64,000 nucleotides of DNA from Myxococcales bacterium (GCA_016703425.1 JADJCA010000001.1:620001-684000); one strand, 5' to 3'; counted from the first letter of the stretch, positions 9,194 through 17,773 are shown. Notes: generated by a model not told the origin, from the letters alone. Translations and numbers: made by a program.

Positions 9194-10725
9194 CGGCGCC
9201 CGTCTTTCGCGAGCAAGTCATCGGCCTGCTCCGGTCCCCAAGCGCCGCCCACGTAGGTCGGCGGCGGCGCGCCGCCTTGAGCCCAGGCTGCAAAAATCGG
9301 GTCGACGAAGGCCCATTGATGCTCGACCTCGTCGCCGCGCGTGAAGAGCGTAGCCTCGCCGCGCATCGCGTCGAGGAGCAGGCGCTCGTACGCTTCCGGC
9401 GTGTTGGAGCCGAAGGCGGAGCCGTAACGAAAGTCCATGGCCACCTCGCGCAGGATGGTGTGTTGGCCCGGCTCCTTGGTGATGAACCGAATGGCGATGC
9501 CCTCGTCGGGCTGGATGCGCATCGCGAGGACGTTCGGCGTGATGCCGCCGTCGGGCGCGCGAAAGAGGGTGTGCGGCACCTTCTGGAAATGCACCGCGAT
9601 CTCCGTCACGCGGCGCGCCATCCGCTTGCCGGCGCGGACGTAGAACGGCACGCCGCTCCAGCGCCAGTTGTCGACGAGCACCCGCATGGCCACGTAGGTC
9701 TCAACCTGCGAGTCCTTCGCCACGTCGGGCTCTTCGCGGTACGAGGGCACCTCGTCACCACGCACAAGGCCGCGGCCGTATTGGCCGCGCACCACGTTCT
9801 GGTGCACAAGCGACCCCTCAATGGGCCGGAGCGAGCGCAGGACCTTCACCTTCTCATCGCGGACCGCGTCGGCGTCGAGCGAGATCGGCGGCTCCATGGC
9901 CGTGAGGCAGAGCAGCTGCATCAGGTGGTTTTCGACGATGTCGCGGGTCACGCCCGTTTGCTCGTAGAACTTGCCCCGTCCTTCAACGCCGATCTCTTCG
10001 GCCACCGTGATCTGCACGTGGTCGACGTGCTCGCGCGACCAAACGGGCTCAAAGAGGCTGTTGGCAAACCGGAACACGAGCAGGTTCTGAACGGTCTCCT
10101 TGCCTAGGTAGTGGTCGATGCGGAAAAGCTGCCGCTCGTCGAACACGCGGAGGAGCGTCTCGTTCAGCTCGCGCGCGCTCGCGAGATCGTGACCAAAGGG
10201 CTTTTCGACGACGACCCGGGTCCAGGGCGCGCCGCGGCCGCCGAACGCCGCGACGAGCCCCGCTTCCTTGAGACCGCTGGCGATGGTGCCAAACTCGGCT
10301 GGCGAAACGGCGAAGTAGTAGAGGCGGTTTTGGCGCGTACCGCGCTCTTGATCGAGCTTCTCGAGGTGGGCTCGCAGGCTGTGGTAGGTGGCGGCGTCAT
10401 CGAAGCTGCCGCGGACGTAAGACACGCCCTTTTCGAAATCACCCCAGACCGCGGGATCGATGGGCTTGCGCCGCGAGAACCGATCGAGCCCCTCGCGCAT
10501 CTCTGCGCGAAATCCCTCGGTCGACTTCTCGCGCCGAGCAACGCCAACGACCGCGAACGCGCTCGGCAAGGACCGACTGACGGCGAGGTTGTAGAGCGCC
10601 GGCATCAGCTTTCGCCGGGTCAAATCACCGGACGCGCCGAAGATCACGACGGCGCAAGCGTCACCGGTTCGATCGTCGGCAAGGCCTCGTCGCAACGGAT
10701 TGTCGATCATGTGCTCCAGCTCCAC
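9178..10725 (-). CDS. zwf: Glucose-6-phosphate 1-dehydrogenase
   Basis: This enzyme oxidises glucose-6-phosphate to the lactone with NAD(P)+, the first oxidative pentose phosphate step. The 515-aa length is normal. The nucleotide-binding motif IFGASGDLTRRKL is near residue 29 and the substrate motif RIDHYLGKETVQN near residue 205, with VVEKPFGHDL before it. The annotated ATG at 10725 gives an N-terminus MELEHMIDN; a second ATG five codons in is also possible. It is the first gene of a tightly overlapping operon with opcA and pgl. About 210 bases separate it from the divergent small gene, and its promoter should be there. Confidence 0.96.
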   Translation of the reverse strand: MELEHMIDNPLRRGLADDRTGDACAVVIFGASGDLTRRKLMPALYNLAVSRSLPSAFAVVGVARREKSTEGFRAEMREGLDRFSRRKPIDPAVWGDFEKGVSYVRGSFDDAATYHSLRAHLEKLDQERGTRQNRLYYFAVSPAEFGTIASGLKEAGLVAAFGGRGAPWTRVVVEKPFGHDLASARELNETLLRVFDERQLFRIDHYLGKETVQNLLVFRFANSLFEPVWSREHVDHVQITVAEEIGVEGRGKFYEQTGVTRDIVENHLMQLLCLTAMEPPISLDADAVRDEKVKVLRSLRPIEGSLVHQNVVRGQYGRGLVRGDEVPSYREEPDVAKDSQVETYVAMRVLVDNWRWSGVPFYVRAGKRMARRVTEIAVHFQKVPHTLFRAPDGGITPNVLAMRIQPDEGIAIRFITKEPGQHTILREVAMDFRYGSAFGSNTPEAYERLLLDAMRGEATLFTRGDEVEHQWAFVDPIFAAWAQGGAPPPTYVGGAWGPEQADDLLAKDGRRWRKP

Positions 10726-10938
10726 GGAGAGTGCGTTGGTCCCTCACCGGGCTCTCGCGCTGGGAAACGCAAGCAAGCCCCGATACGGCGTACGGCAGGC
10801 GAGGACCGCCAGGCTACCTGATGCGCCTCCCGTTCATGAAGGGGCGACGAGAATGATTCCGCCGTTCTTCGCCCGGCGGCGCACGACTGCCCACACGCGC
10901 CCATTGCCAGGTGACGAGGCGTGCTTACCTTCCTCGCC

Positions 10939-11193
10939 ATGTTGCAAACCGGAACGCGGCTCGTCGGCTACGTCGAAGTCAAGGTAGGCACCACCGTCGT
11001 CACCGTTCCGGTTCAGGAGGCCGACTACGATCGCGACAGCGACACCATCGCGCCCGGCGGGCTGTTCCAAGACGAAGCGGGCGCCTTCGGCATTTTGGTC
11101 GACAGCGCGGCGCCTCCCGACGTGGTGAAGGAGCGCATCGCAGAGGCGGCGGAAGAGGCCGCGCGAATTCTCGCGCGCAAGCACTTGAACTAG
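10939..11193 (+). CDS. Small conserved-looking protein of unknown function
   Basis: I do not recognise this 84-aa protein. It begins MLQTGTRLVGYVEVKVG, continues with short beta-strand-like segments and a short acidic loop, and ends in a helix rich in Ala and Glu followed by ARKHLN. It has no signal peptide or membrane segment, so it is probably cytoplasmic. The ATG at 10939 is preferred over a GTG at 10921 because the residues before it look like non-coding sequence. It is divergent from zwf and 134 bases upstream of the large vWA gene. Codon use matches its neighbours, so it is likely a real gene. Confidence 0.65.
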   Translation: MLQTGTRLVGYVEVKVGTTVVTVPVQEADYDRDSDTIAPGGLFQDEAGAFGILVDSAAPPDVVKERIAEAAEEAARILARKHLN

Positions 11194-11326
11194 CGTTCCC
11201 AGCGGACGCGTGGGGCCAACTGTCCCGAATCATTCCCGCGCCTTAGCGGCAGAAACGTTGGCGCCGCCGGTCGGGGCAAAAAGAGCACACTAGATCCTTT
11301 CCGCTCCTTCGGCGTCTCATGGAGCT

Positions 11327-14300
11327 GTGGACCAAGAAAGCTCGAACCGCCCGACCGCCGCAACGCCAAGCACTGACGGACGGACCGCCCCAGAGCCTAC
11401 GCTCGCGAGCCCGGCCCGGAGCGCGCGCGGCGCGGTGCCCGGGTGGCTGATTGCTGTGGGCCTTGCCTCCGTCGCCGCCTCTGTTGCGGTGGGCTACACG
11501 CTGGCGGGTCGAGGCTCGGCGACCGCGAAGTCCACTAGGGCCTTCGCGGGAACGCTCACCAAGGTCATCCGCTCCGGCGACGGCGCAGCGCAGCTCAAGG
11601 CGAAGAACGCCAAGGGCGAGGAGATCTCGCTCGCGGAGGGAACGAAGATCGGGCCCGGCACCGAGCTCAAGACCGACGCGCGCGCGCGCGCGCGCATCGA
11701 GCTCGACGACGGCACGGTCCTGGCGCTCGACCGCCAGACGACGGTGCGCTTCGAAGCGGCCCCGCGCACGATGCGGGTCACCGAGGGCGTCGTGATGGCG
11801 GACGTGCTTCGTCAAGAGGGCGCGCCCCCTGCGATCTTTCTCACCGAGAGCGGCGAGGTGGAAGTCACCGGCACGAAGCTCGCGCTGACGGCGACCGCGG
11901 ATCGAACCAGCGTCGAAGTCCTTCGCGGGACCGTCGAGCTCAAGGACGGCTCCCAGAAGGTCACCGTGAGCGCCGGCCAGGAAGGGATCGCTGCGAAGGG
12001 CGCGAAGCTTGAGCTGGCGCCGGTCCAGGGGTTGGCGCAGCGGCTCGCCTTCGGCGAAGGCCTCGGCAAGGCGATGCACAACGAGGACGGCGATCTGCCC
12101 GTCAGCGGCCTCGGCGAGCTGCGGGCGAAGAAGCCCGGCAAGTCCGACGAGAAGGACCGCGCCGTGCGCCTCTCGAATCACAAGGTCAAGGTCCGCATCG
12201 CTGGCGGTGTCGCGCGGACCGAAATCGACGAGGTCTTCAGCAACGACAGCGACGACGAGCTCGAGGGCATCTACCGGTTTCCGCTCCCACCGGGCGCGCA
12301 GATCGAGCGGCTGGCTCTCGAGGTCGACGGCAAGCTCCTCGACGGTTCGTTCGTCGACAAAGCCAAAGGCGCGGCCATCTGGCGCGGCGTCATTCAGAAC
12401 GCCGCGCCGAAGACGCCGAAGCCGAAGGAGGAGATCTTCTGGGTGCCCGGCCCGTGGCGCGATCCGGCGCTCCTCGAGTGGAAGCGCGGAGGGCGCTTCG
12501 AGCTGAAGATCTTCCCGATCCCCAAGCGAGGCTCGCGACGCATCGTCATCGCCTACACGGAGAACCTTGCGCCCGTCGCCGGTGTCCGCCGCTACACGTA
12601 TCCGTTGCCTCAATCGACGGCGAGCGAGCTGCGCATCGGCAACTTCGACCTGGACCTTCAGGTGCTCGGTAGCGATCCCAAGAAGGCGGTTCGTCCGCGC
12701 GGCTACGAGCTCAAGCGCGCTGGCGCTGGGCCCGCGGCGGACGGGGCAGGGGAGCGCTTCGCGATGGCCGAGCGTGACTTCGTGCCCACCGGCGATCTCA
12801 CCGTCGAGTACGCGCTCGCCGATCGCGCGAGCGACGTGACCGCGTGGGGCTACACGTCGAACGAGGGCGGGACGCCCGAATCCTACGCGGCGCTGGCCCT
12901 TCGTCCGAAGTTTTCCACGTGGGGCGAGACGAAGCCGCGCGATGTTGTGCTCGTCGTCGACAGCGGACGGTCGATGTTCGGCGAGCGCTACCAGCGCGCC
13001 AAGCGCCTCGCTGTGCAGATCGCCCAGGAGCTTGATCGGCGAGACCGGGTGACGGTGCTCGCGTGTGACATCTCGTGCCGCGAAGCGCCCGGCGGTCTTG
13101 TCAACGCCGGCGGCCAAACGGCCAAGGGCATCGCGGATTTCCTCTCGGGCATCGAGCCTGACGGCGCCACAGACCTCGTCGGCGCGCTGCGTCGCGCCGC
13201 GAGCCGACGCGACGCGTCCCGCGACGCTCGCGTGATTCTCATCACCGACGGCGTCGTGGGCGCAGGCTACCGGACGCCGGAGCGCGTGATGCGCGAAGCG
13301 AAGGACGCGCTCGGCGACGCGCGCACCGCCCTCGTCGCGGTCCCCATCGGCGCCGACGCCGACGTGCGACTGCTTGAGGGAGTGGCGCGCGCCGGCGGCG
13401 GCCTCGTCGTCCCCTACGCGCCAGGCCAGACGCTCGAAGGTACCGCCGTCGACGTCGTCACCGCCTCCTACGGCGCGGGGCTTCGCGACGTTGAGGTGAC
13501 GTTGCCCGAAGGTTTGGCCGATGTTGCGCCTCGTGCGCTCCCCTCCATCCGCCCCGGCGGGGAGCTGGTGCTCGCCGCGAAGATGACGCGAGAAAATGTC
13601 CGCGGCGACGTCGTCCTCCGCGGTCGCGTCGCGGGGCAGCCCTTCGAGGCCAAATACCCCGTCGACCTGCGAGCCTCGACCAACGCCGGCAACGCCTTCG
13701 TGCCGCGCGTCTTCGCGGCCGCGCGCATCGCCGACATGGACGATCGGGCGCGCACGGACGCGGAGCGCGCTGAGGTCGTCAAGCTCTCGCAACGCTTCAG
13801 CGTGCCGTCGCGACACACGTCGCTCCTCGTCTTGGAGAGCGAGGCCATGTTCAAGGCCTTCGGCATCGACCGCAACTCCGTCGCGCCAACCTGGACCGGT
13901 GAAGAATCGGCCGACGCGACGACGGTCGCGACGCTGGCCACGGGAGCCGAAGATCTGGGGGGGAGCCTCGGCGGCCTCGCAGCAAACGGGTACGGCGACA
14001 AGGACAACGGCCCGAAGGGCGCCGCCGCGGGCTTTGGTGGCGCGGTCGCGTCGCGCGCCACCCGCGACGAGTTCGCCGTCGGGCAAGGCGCGCCAGCCCC
14101 GAAGGCGCCGGCGCCGGCCGCCGAGAGCGAGGCCCGCCCGTCGCCCATTGAGGAGGCGAAGAAGTCGAAGGAGGACAGCGCTCAACGAGAGCGCGCCGCG
14201 CAGCCTTCCACGGCTCCCACCATGGCCCCGCCGTTGGCGCGCCGTCCCCCTCGGCCGCCGAACTTCGGGCGCGGCCAGTGGATGAAGCGCATCTTCGTAA

Positions 14301-15247
14301 GGCACGCCAACATCAGCCAGACGAGCGCACCGCCCGTCACCCCCGCGCGCGTGACGGCGGCGCGGGCGGCGGCCCAAGCCGCGCCCGACGAGCGGAACAA
14401 GCATCGCGATTTGGCGCGCCTGCTCAGCGCGAACGGCGCCCTCGACGAGCTCGGCGACGTCTTGGCCCGGTGGTCCGCGAGAGACCCGATGGACGCCGAC
14501 GCCACGGCGATGCGAGCCGATCTCGCTGCGCGCGGCGGCGACCGAACGCGGGCCTTGCGTGTTCTCTCGGGAGTCGCGGCGGCCGGGCAGGCCGACACCA
14601 CGACGCTCGAAGCGCTCGCCCAATCGCATGAGCGCGCCGGCGACCAGGACGCGGCGTGTGCGTTCCGCGTGTCGGTCGGTGAGCAACGCGTCGTCGACAC
14701 CAAGGGCATCCTCACGGGCGTCGACGTCGAGCGCGTGGGGCGAGCCCTCGCGTGCGAAGAGCGCGTTGGTCGAGGCAGCGTTTGGCTGAGCGACCTCAAG
14801 GATCCGGCAGCGGTCGAGGCGGCGGCGCGGAAAGCCAAGACCGACGTGGGGCGCGAGTCGTTGCGGGGCGACATCGTCGTCGAAGCCACGTGGGATGCTT
14901 CCGCAGGCGCCGACATCGATCTCGCGATCCTCGACCCGAACGGTCAACGCTACTCATGGGTCTCGCGCAGCAAGAACGTGCGCGCGCTCGACCCCACGAG
15001 CCGCACCCGCGAGACGCTCGCCCTCGCCTCAAGCGGCGCCGGCCCCTTCACGCTTGAGCTCGCACGTGCCGCAGGGCAGGGCCCCGTCCGCGTGCAGCTC
15101 ACCGTTCGCGCCCTCGGCGAGCAGTCGTCTTTCCCGGTGGTCTTGAGCGGGCCGGTTTCGACGGTCGGACGCGTGCAGGTCCGCTTCGACGAGGAGTTTA
15201 TCCCAGTCCCCGGCCCGACGGGCGCGCCCTTCGAGGTCTTCCGATAG
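11327..15247 (+). CDS. Membrane-anchored FecR-VIT-vWA protein (1306 aa)
   Basis: This is a large envelope protein with an unusual domain chain. A short Pro/Ser-rich cytoplasmic tail precedes a membrane segment at about residues 39-62. A FecR-like beta domain (about 75-230) follows, with the typical pattern GTELKTDARARARIEL...GTVELKDGSQ. A VIT domain covers about 280-400 (SNHKVKVRIAGGVARTEIDE). A vWA domain from about 535 has the MIDAS motif DSGRS (near 544) and TDG in VILITDGV. From about 880 there is a low-complexity Ala/Pro stretch, then a helical repeat region and a C-terminal beta domain. VIT plus vWA is typical of metal-dependent adhesion or scaffolding proteins; the FecR part suggests a sensor or anchor. 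The start is GTG with GGAG very close upstream. Its substrate is unknown. Confidence 0.85.
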   Translation: MDQESSNRPTAATPSTDGRTAPEPTLASPARSARGAVPGWLIAVGLASVAASVAVGYTLAGRGSATAKSTRAFAGTLTKVIRSGDGAAQLKAKNAKGEEISLAEGTKIGPGTELKTDARARARIELDDGTVLALDRQTTVRFEAAPRTMRVTEGVVMADVLRQEGAPPAIFLTESGEVEVTGTKLALTATADRTSVEVLRGTVELKDGSQKVTVSAGQEGIAAKGAKLELAPVQGLAQRLAFGEGLGKAMHNEDGDLPVSGLGELRAKKPGKSDEKDRAVRLSNHKVKVRIAGGVARTEIDEVFSNDSDDELEGIYRFPLPPGAQIERLALEVDGKLLDGSFVDKAKGAAIWRGVIQNAAPKTPKPKEEIFWVPGPWRDPALLEWKRGGRFELKIFPIPKRGSRRIVIAYTENLAPVAGVRRYTYPLPQSTASELRIGNFDLDLQVLGSDPKKAVRPRGYELKRAGAGPAADGAGERFAMAERDFVPTGDLTVEYALADRASDVTAWGYTSNEGGTPESYAALALRPKFSTWGETKPRDVVLVVDSGRSMFGERYQRAKRLAVQIAQELDRRDRVTVLACDISCREAPGGLVNAGGQTAKGIADFLSGIEPDGATDLVGALRRAASRRDASRDARVILITDGVVGAGYRTPERVMREAKDALGDARTALVAVPIGADADVRLLEGVARAGGGLVVPYAPGQTLEGTAVDVVTASYGAGLRDVEVTLPEGLADVAPRALPSIRPGGELVLAAKMTRENVRGDVVLRGRVAGQPFEAKYPVDLRASTNAGNAFVPRVFAAARIADMDDRARTDAERAEVVKLSQRFSVPSRHTSLLVLESEAMFKAFGIDRNSVAPTWTGEESADATTVATLATGAEDLGGSLGGLAANGYGDKDNGPKGAAAGFGGAVASRATRDEFAVGQGAPAPKAPAPAAESEARPSPIEEAKKSKEDSAQRERAAQPSTAPTMAPPLARRPPRPPNFGRGQWMKRIFVRHANISQTSAPPVTPARVTAARAAAQAAPDERNKHRDLARLLSANGALDELGDVLARWSARDPMDADATAMRADLAARGGDRTRALRVLSGVAAAGQADTTTLEALAQSHERAGDQDAACAFRVSVGEQRVVDTKGILTGVDVERVGRALACEERVGRGSVWLSDLKDPAAVEAAARKAKTDVGRESLRGDIVVEATWDASAGADIDLAILDPNGQRYSWVSRSKNVRALDPTSRTRETLALASSGAGPFTLELARAAGQGPVRVQLTVRALGEQSSFPVVLSGPVSTVGRVQVRFDEEFIPVPGPTGAPFEVFR
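11677..11694 (+). repeat. (CG)9 dinucleotide tract inside the FecR-VIT-vWA gene
   Basis: Nine uninterrupted CG dinucleotides encode an alternating Ala-Arg run in the FecR-like domain. Such tracts can slip during replication or sequencing. The frame is intact through the tract here. Confidence 0.9.
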
Positions 15248-15285
15248 AACGCGCCGGCGCCTGCGCGGCTCCGCCGTGCGGGCGC

Positions 15286-15355
15286 CCTGACGTTGCGTCA
15301 GGCGAGGGGAGGCTCAGTCGCGCGCTAGCGCGACTGAGGGGACTGCCAAGTCCCC
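15286..15355. terminator. Three consecutive hairpins between convergent genes
   Basis: Three perfect stem-loops follow one another between the stop of the vWA gene and the stop of marR: a 7-bp stem with a 3-base loop (15286-15302), an 11-bp stem with a 4-base loop GCTA (15313-15338), and a 7-bp stem with loop GCCA (15338-15355). The second and third share a G. None has a clear T-tract, so a two-way transcription or RNA-protecting role is inferred rather than shown. Confidence 0.65.
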
Positions 15356-15357
15356 CG

Positions 15358-15792
15358 TTACAGCTTCGCGTCGGACTCGAGGATGCGCGCGAAGGTCTCC
15401 ATCGCGTCGGTCATCTTCTGCCGCTCGGCGCGCGGAAGCTTGTCGAGGAAGCTCGCGAAGGTCTGGCCGGCCCCGTTCGAAAACGAGTCGGCGATGCGGC
15501 GACCGCGCGGGGTCAGACGGACATCCGTCTGTCGACCGTCATCGGCGCCCTTCTTCCGCGTGATGAACCCGCCTCGCTCGAGTCCCGACAAATTTCGACT
15601 AGCCGTCGACGGGTCGATGCCCAACAGGGCGGCGAGGGAAGAAGTGGAGACCGCCCCCCGCTCTGCGATGAGCTGAAGCGTCTCTGCCTGTTGCGGGGTC
15701 ACCGAGCCGACGCGTGCGCGCTCTCGGTGGACGCGCCCGAGCGCGCGGGCCACAACATGAACTGCCCGCACGAACCTCTCGTGGTCTGCCAT
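15358..15792 (-). CDS. MarR-family transcriptional regulator
   Basis: This 144-aa winged-helix regulator binds DNA as a dimer and usually responds to small phenolic or oxidative ligands. The N-terminal helix, the HTH region LAALLGIDPSTASRNLSGLE with its recognition helix, the wing with ADDGRQTDVRLTPRGR, and the C-terminal dimerisation helices are all visible. I chose the ATG at 15792 because AAGGA lies six bases upstream; an ATG five codons earlier has no such box. It is divergent from the cytochrome gene, with a relatively A+T-rich 228-base gap that contains a short palindrome (ATTCG-C-CGAAT at 15857-15867), a possible but unproven operator. Confidence 0.9.
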   Translation of the reverse strand: MADHERFVRAVHVVARALGRVHRERARVGSVTPQQAETLQLIAERGAVSTSSLAALLGIDPSTASRNLSGLERGGFITRKKGADDGRQTDVRLTPRGRRIADSFSNGAGQTFASFLDKLPRAERQKMTDAMETFARILESDAKL

Positions 15793-16020
15793 GAGGGTTC
15801 CTTGCATCCTACAGCTGAGGCGCCCGCGTCAAGCATCAAGGTGTCTTGCGTGTTCGATTCGCCGAATTTCTCGATGAATTTGATGGGAGCAATTTTGAAT
15901 GCCCGCGGCGATTCTTTCGTCGAAGTCACGTTGTGCTGTCTTTGTGGTGACGCGCACGGCTGGTTCAGCCGGTGAGACGCGGGTAAGCTAACGCCTCCTA
16001 TGGCGAATCGAGGAGTCGCG

Positions 16021-16359
16021 ATGCGGTCGATGTTTTCCCTGCTTCTGGGTGCCGCTCTCATGGCCGTCGTCGGCACCGGCTCCGCCGAGAAGAAGGCCGC
16101 CACGCCGCTCGGCGCCTGGATGAAGCAGACACTCGCAGCGCAGCGCGGCGACTATCCGGGCCTCACCAAGAACCTCACCAAGCTCGTCACCTGGGTGCCG
16201 GACCCGGCGTGGACGGAGTGGTCAGCCATTGCCAAGAAGGGCGTCGATGCGGCGACGGCTGGCGACGCCGACGCCGTCCGCGCGACGTGCAAAGCTTGCC
16301 ATTCGAAGTACAAGGACGAATACATTTCGCGCTTTCCAACAAAGCCGCCGCCGCCGTGA
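16021..16359 (+). CDS. Small exported c-type cytochrome with one haem site
   Basis: The 112-aa product has a Sec signal peptide (about residues 1-22, ending GTGSA) and a single CKACH haem-binding motif at residues 90-94, followed directly by a basic end with Pro-rich tail. The C-terminal position of CxxCH and the helical body resemble class II (four-helix) cytochromes. It should be periplasmic and carry one-electron transfer, with partners unknown. The ATG at 16021 is chosen because GAGGAG lies six bases before it; an ATG at 16000 would add seven residues. No oxidase or reductase genes are adjacent. Confidence 0.82.
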   Translation: MRSMFSLLLGAALMAVVGTGSAEKKAATPLGAWMKQTLAAQRGDYPGLTKNLTKLVTWVPDPAWTEWSAIAKKGVDAATAGDADAVRATCKACHSKYKDEYISRFPTKPPPP

Positions 16360-16369
16360 TTTTTCCCGC

Positions 16370-16392
16370 GGCCGAGCCCAAAAAACTCGGCC
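16370..16392. terminator. Stem-loop after the cytochrome gene
   Basis: A 7-bp stem GGCCGAG/CTCGGCC encloses a 9-base loop that includes six A residues. It lies 10 bases after the cytochrome stop. The T-run lies before the stem rather than after it on the plus strand, so intrinsic termination is uncertain. Confidence 0.4.
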
Positions 16393-16483
16393 TGCGAGCT
16401 TGCACGTGCCCCCCGTGGCGTCTAACGTGCCGTCGCTGAACGGGTGGCAATCGTCATCGACGAAGATGCCGCCGGAGGTTGCG

Positions 16484-17152
16484 ATGACAGCGTCCGTTCG
16501 TGAAGCGCCGGTACGTGAGCCCAAGGCCGAAACAACGCGGATGTTCGAGAGCGCGTTTCTCGAGCGATTCTCCCGAATTCACCCCGCCACACCGTTCGTC
16601 GCCTGGGTGCCGCTCATGGTCTTCATGGTCGCCCGGTCCGGATGGATTCGCGCGGACCTCTCCGTGGGCGCCATCGCGGGCCTCTTCGCTTGCGGCGTCT
16701 TCTTTTGGACGCTCGCCGAGTATTTCCTCCACCGCTATGTCTTCCATTGGACCAACGACACCGCCTGGGGGAAGCGCATTCACTTCCTCCTTCACGGCGT
16801 CCACCACGACTTCCCGAACGACAAAGATCGCCTGGTGATGCCGCTGCTCACGAGCACGCCGCTCGCCATCATCTTCTACTCCCTGTTCATCGGGGTCATG
16901 GGCGCTCGGCTCGGCGAGCCGTTCTTCGCGGGCTTCATCCTCGGCTACCTCGGATACGACGGCACCCACTACGCCGTGCACCACTTCAAGCAGCGCACGC
17001 GCCTCGGCAAGTGGGTGCGGCGCCATCACATGCTCCACCACCACGCCGATCACGAAGGTGGCTTTGGTGTGTCGACGCCGCTCTGGGACATCGTCTTCCG
17101 CACCATGCCGAAGACGAAGCGCGCCCGCGCCGAGGCGGCGGCTCAGGCATGA
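16484..17152 (+). CDS. Fatty-acid hydroxylase / sterol-desaturase superfamily membrane protein
   Basis: This integral membrane di-iron enzyme hydroxylates or desaturates a lipid chain. The 222-aa product has four or so membrane segments and the histidine clusters that bind the iron pair: HRYVFH at 83-88, HGVHH at 104-108, HYAVHH at 162-167, and a further cluster HHMLHHH at 181-187. The spacing matches the fatty acid 2-hydroxylase branch better than sterol desaturases. The ATG at 16484 is preceded by GGAGG at a good distance; an open frame extends upstream but its content is not conserved-looking. Its stop overlaps the start of the TerB-like gene (ATGA), so the two are translationally coupled. 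Confidence 0.88.
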   Translation: MTASVREAPVREPKAETTRMFESAFLERFSRIHPATPFVAWVPLMVFMVARSGWIRADLSVGAIAGLFACGVFFWTLAEYFLHRYVFHWTNDTAWGKRIHFLLHGVHHDFPNDKDRLVMPLLTSTPLAIIFYSLFIGVMGARLGEPFFAGFILGYLGYDGTHYAVHHFKQRTRLGKWVRRHHMLHHHADHEGGFGVSTPLWDIVFRTMPKTKRARAEAAAQA

Positions 17153-17607
17153 GTGCGGCGCCCATCGACAAGCGAGTCTTCCTCGCGTTGTCTTCCATTG
17201 CTTGGGCCGACGGAAAAATTGAACCCGACGAAGCCGACGGCATCGTCCGCGCGGCGATTGAGGCGGGCCTCGAGCTCGATGACGTGGCCGACATCGAAGC
17301 TGCCACCGCAAAGCCGATTCCCCTCGAGAGCATCGATCTCCCGAGCCTGAGCAAGGAAGATCGCATCTTCGTCTACGCGATGGCGTGCTGGCTCGCGGCC
17401 ATTGACGACAGCACGTCGGAGGCCGAAACGGCAGCGGTGCAAGCCCTCGGTGAGGCGCTCGGCGTACCCGAAAAGCTTCGCGCCAAGGCTGAGGGGCTCG
17501 TAAACGAGGTCGGGGCTCTGCCCGAAGATCGCAAGCCCGCGCGCTACGACTTGGACAAGCTGAGGGCGCTGATCGGCGAGCGGCTCGCGTCACCGTCGAG
17601 CCGCTAG
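17149..17607 (+). CDS. TerB-like helical protein
   Basis: The 152-aa product resembles the TerB/TerB-like fold, an all-helical domain with conserved acidic residues; one such segment here is AWADGKIEPDEAD near residue 20, repeated in weaker form as AAIDDSTSEAE near residue 83. TerB-like proteins bind metal ions at the inner face of the membrane or act as adaptors. There is no signal peptide. The start overlaps the hydroxylase stop (ATGA), so a link to that membrane enzyme is likely, though its nature is unknown. Classic tellurite-resistance neighbours are absent. Confidence 0.7.
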   Translation: MSAAPIDKRVFLALSSIAWADGKIEPDEADGIVRAAIEAGLELDDVADIEAATAKPIPLESIDLPSLSKEDRIFVYAMACWLAAIDDSTSEAETAAVQALGEALGVPEKLRAKAEGLVNEVGALPEDRKPARYDLDKLRALIGERLASPSSR

Positions 17608-17716
17608 CTGGCCGGAGACGCTGCGGAGCCGCCCCGCACAAAGAAGCGGGCCGCGGGGATTTCTGCCAATCTTGTTGCGCCCTCTACCGTGCGAGGCGGA
17701 GAGGTTGTGTTATCCC

Positions 17717-17753
17717 GTAGGCGGTACTCCCCGTTCTGTAGGCAGTACTTCCC
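17717..17753 (+). promoter_or_regulatory. Pair of 16-bp near-identical direct repeats upstream of the large kinase
   Basis: The sequences gtaggcggtactcccc (17717-17732) and gtaggcagtacttccc (17738-17753) differ at three positions and start 21 bases apart, two turns of the helix. They end 20 bases before the kinase ATG. This layout fits tandem sites for a DNA-binding protein near the promoter or start. No regulator can be assigned. Confidence 0.5.
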
Positions 17754-17773
17754 AGAGATCAGGTCAGGTCACG

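Noticed and set aside
11243..14947. A very long open frame on the minus strand, antisense to the FecR-VIT-vWA gene
   Set aside because: It is the mirror of a real gene in high-G+C DNA. The antisense product is Arg/Gly/Ala/His-rich with no domain, and the sense frame has conserved domains.
15857..15867. Palindrome ATTCG-C-CGAAT as a MarR operator
   Set aside because: It is short and only 11 bp; such palindromes arise by chance. It is mentioned as a possibility only.
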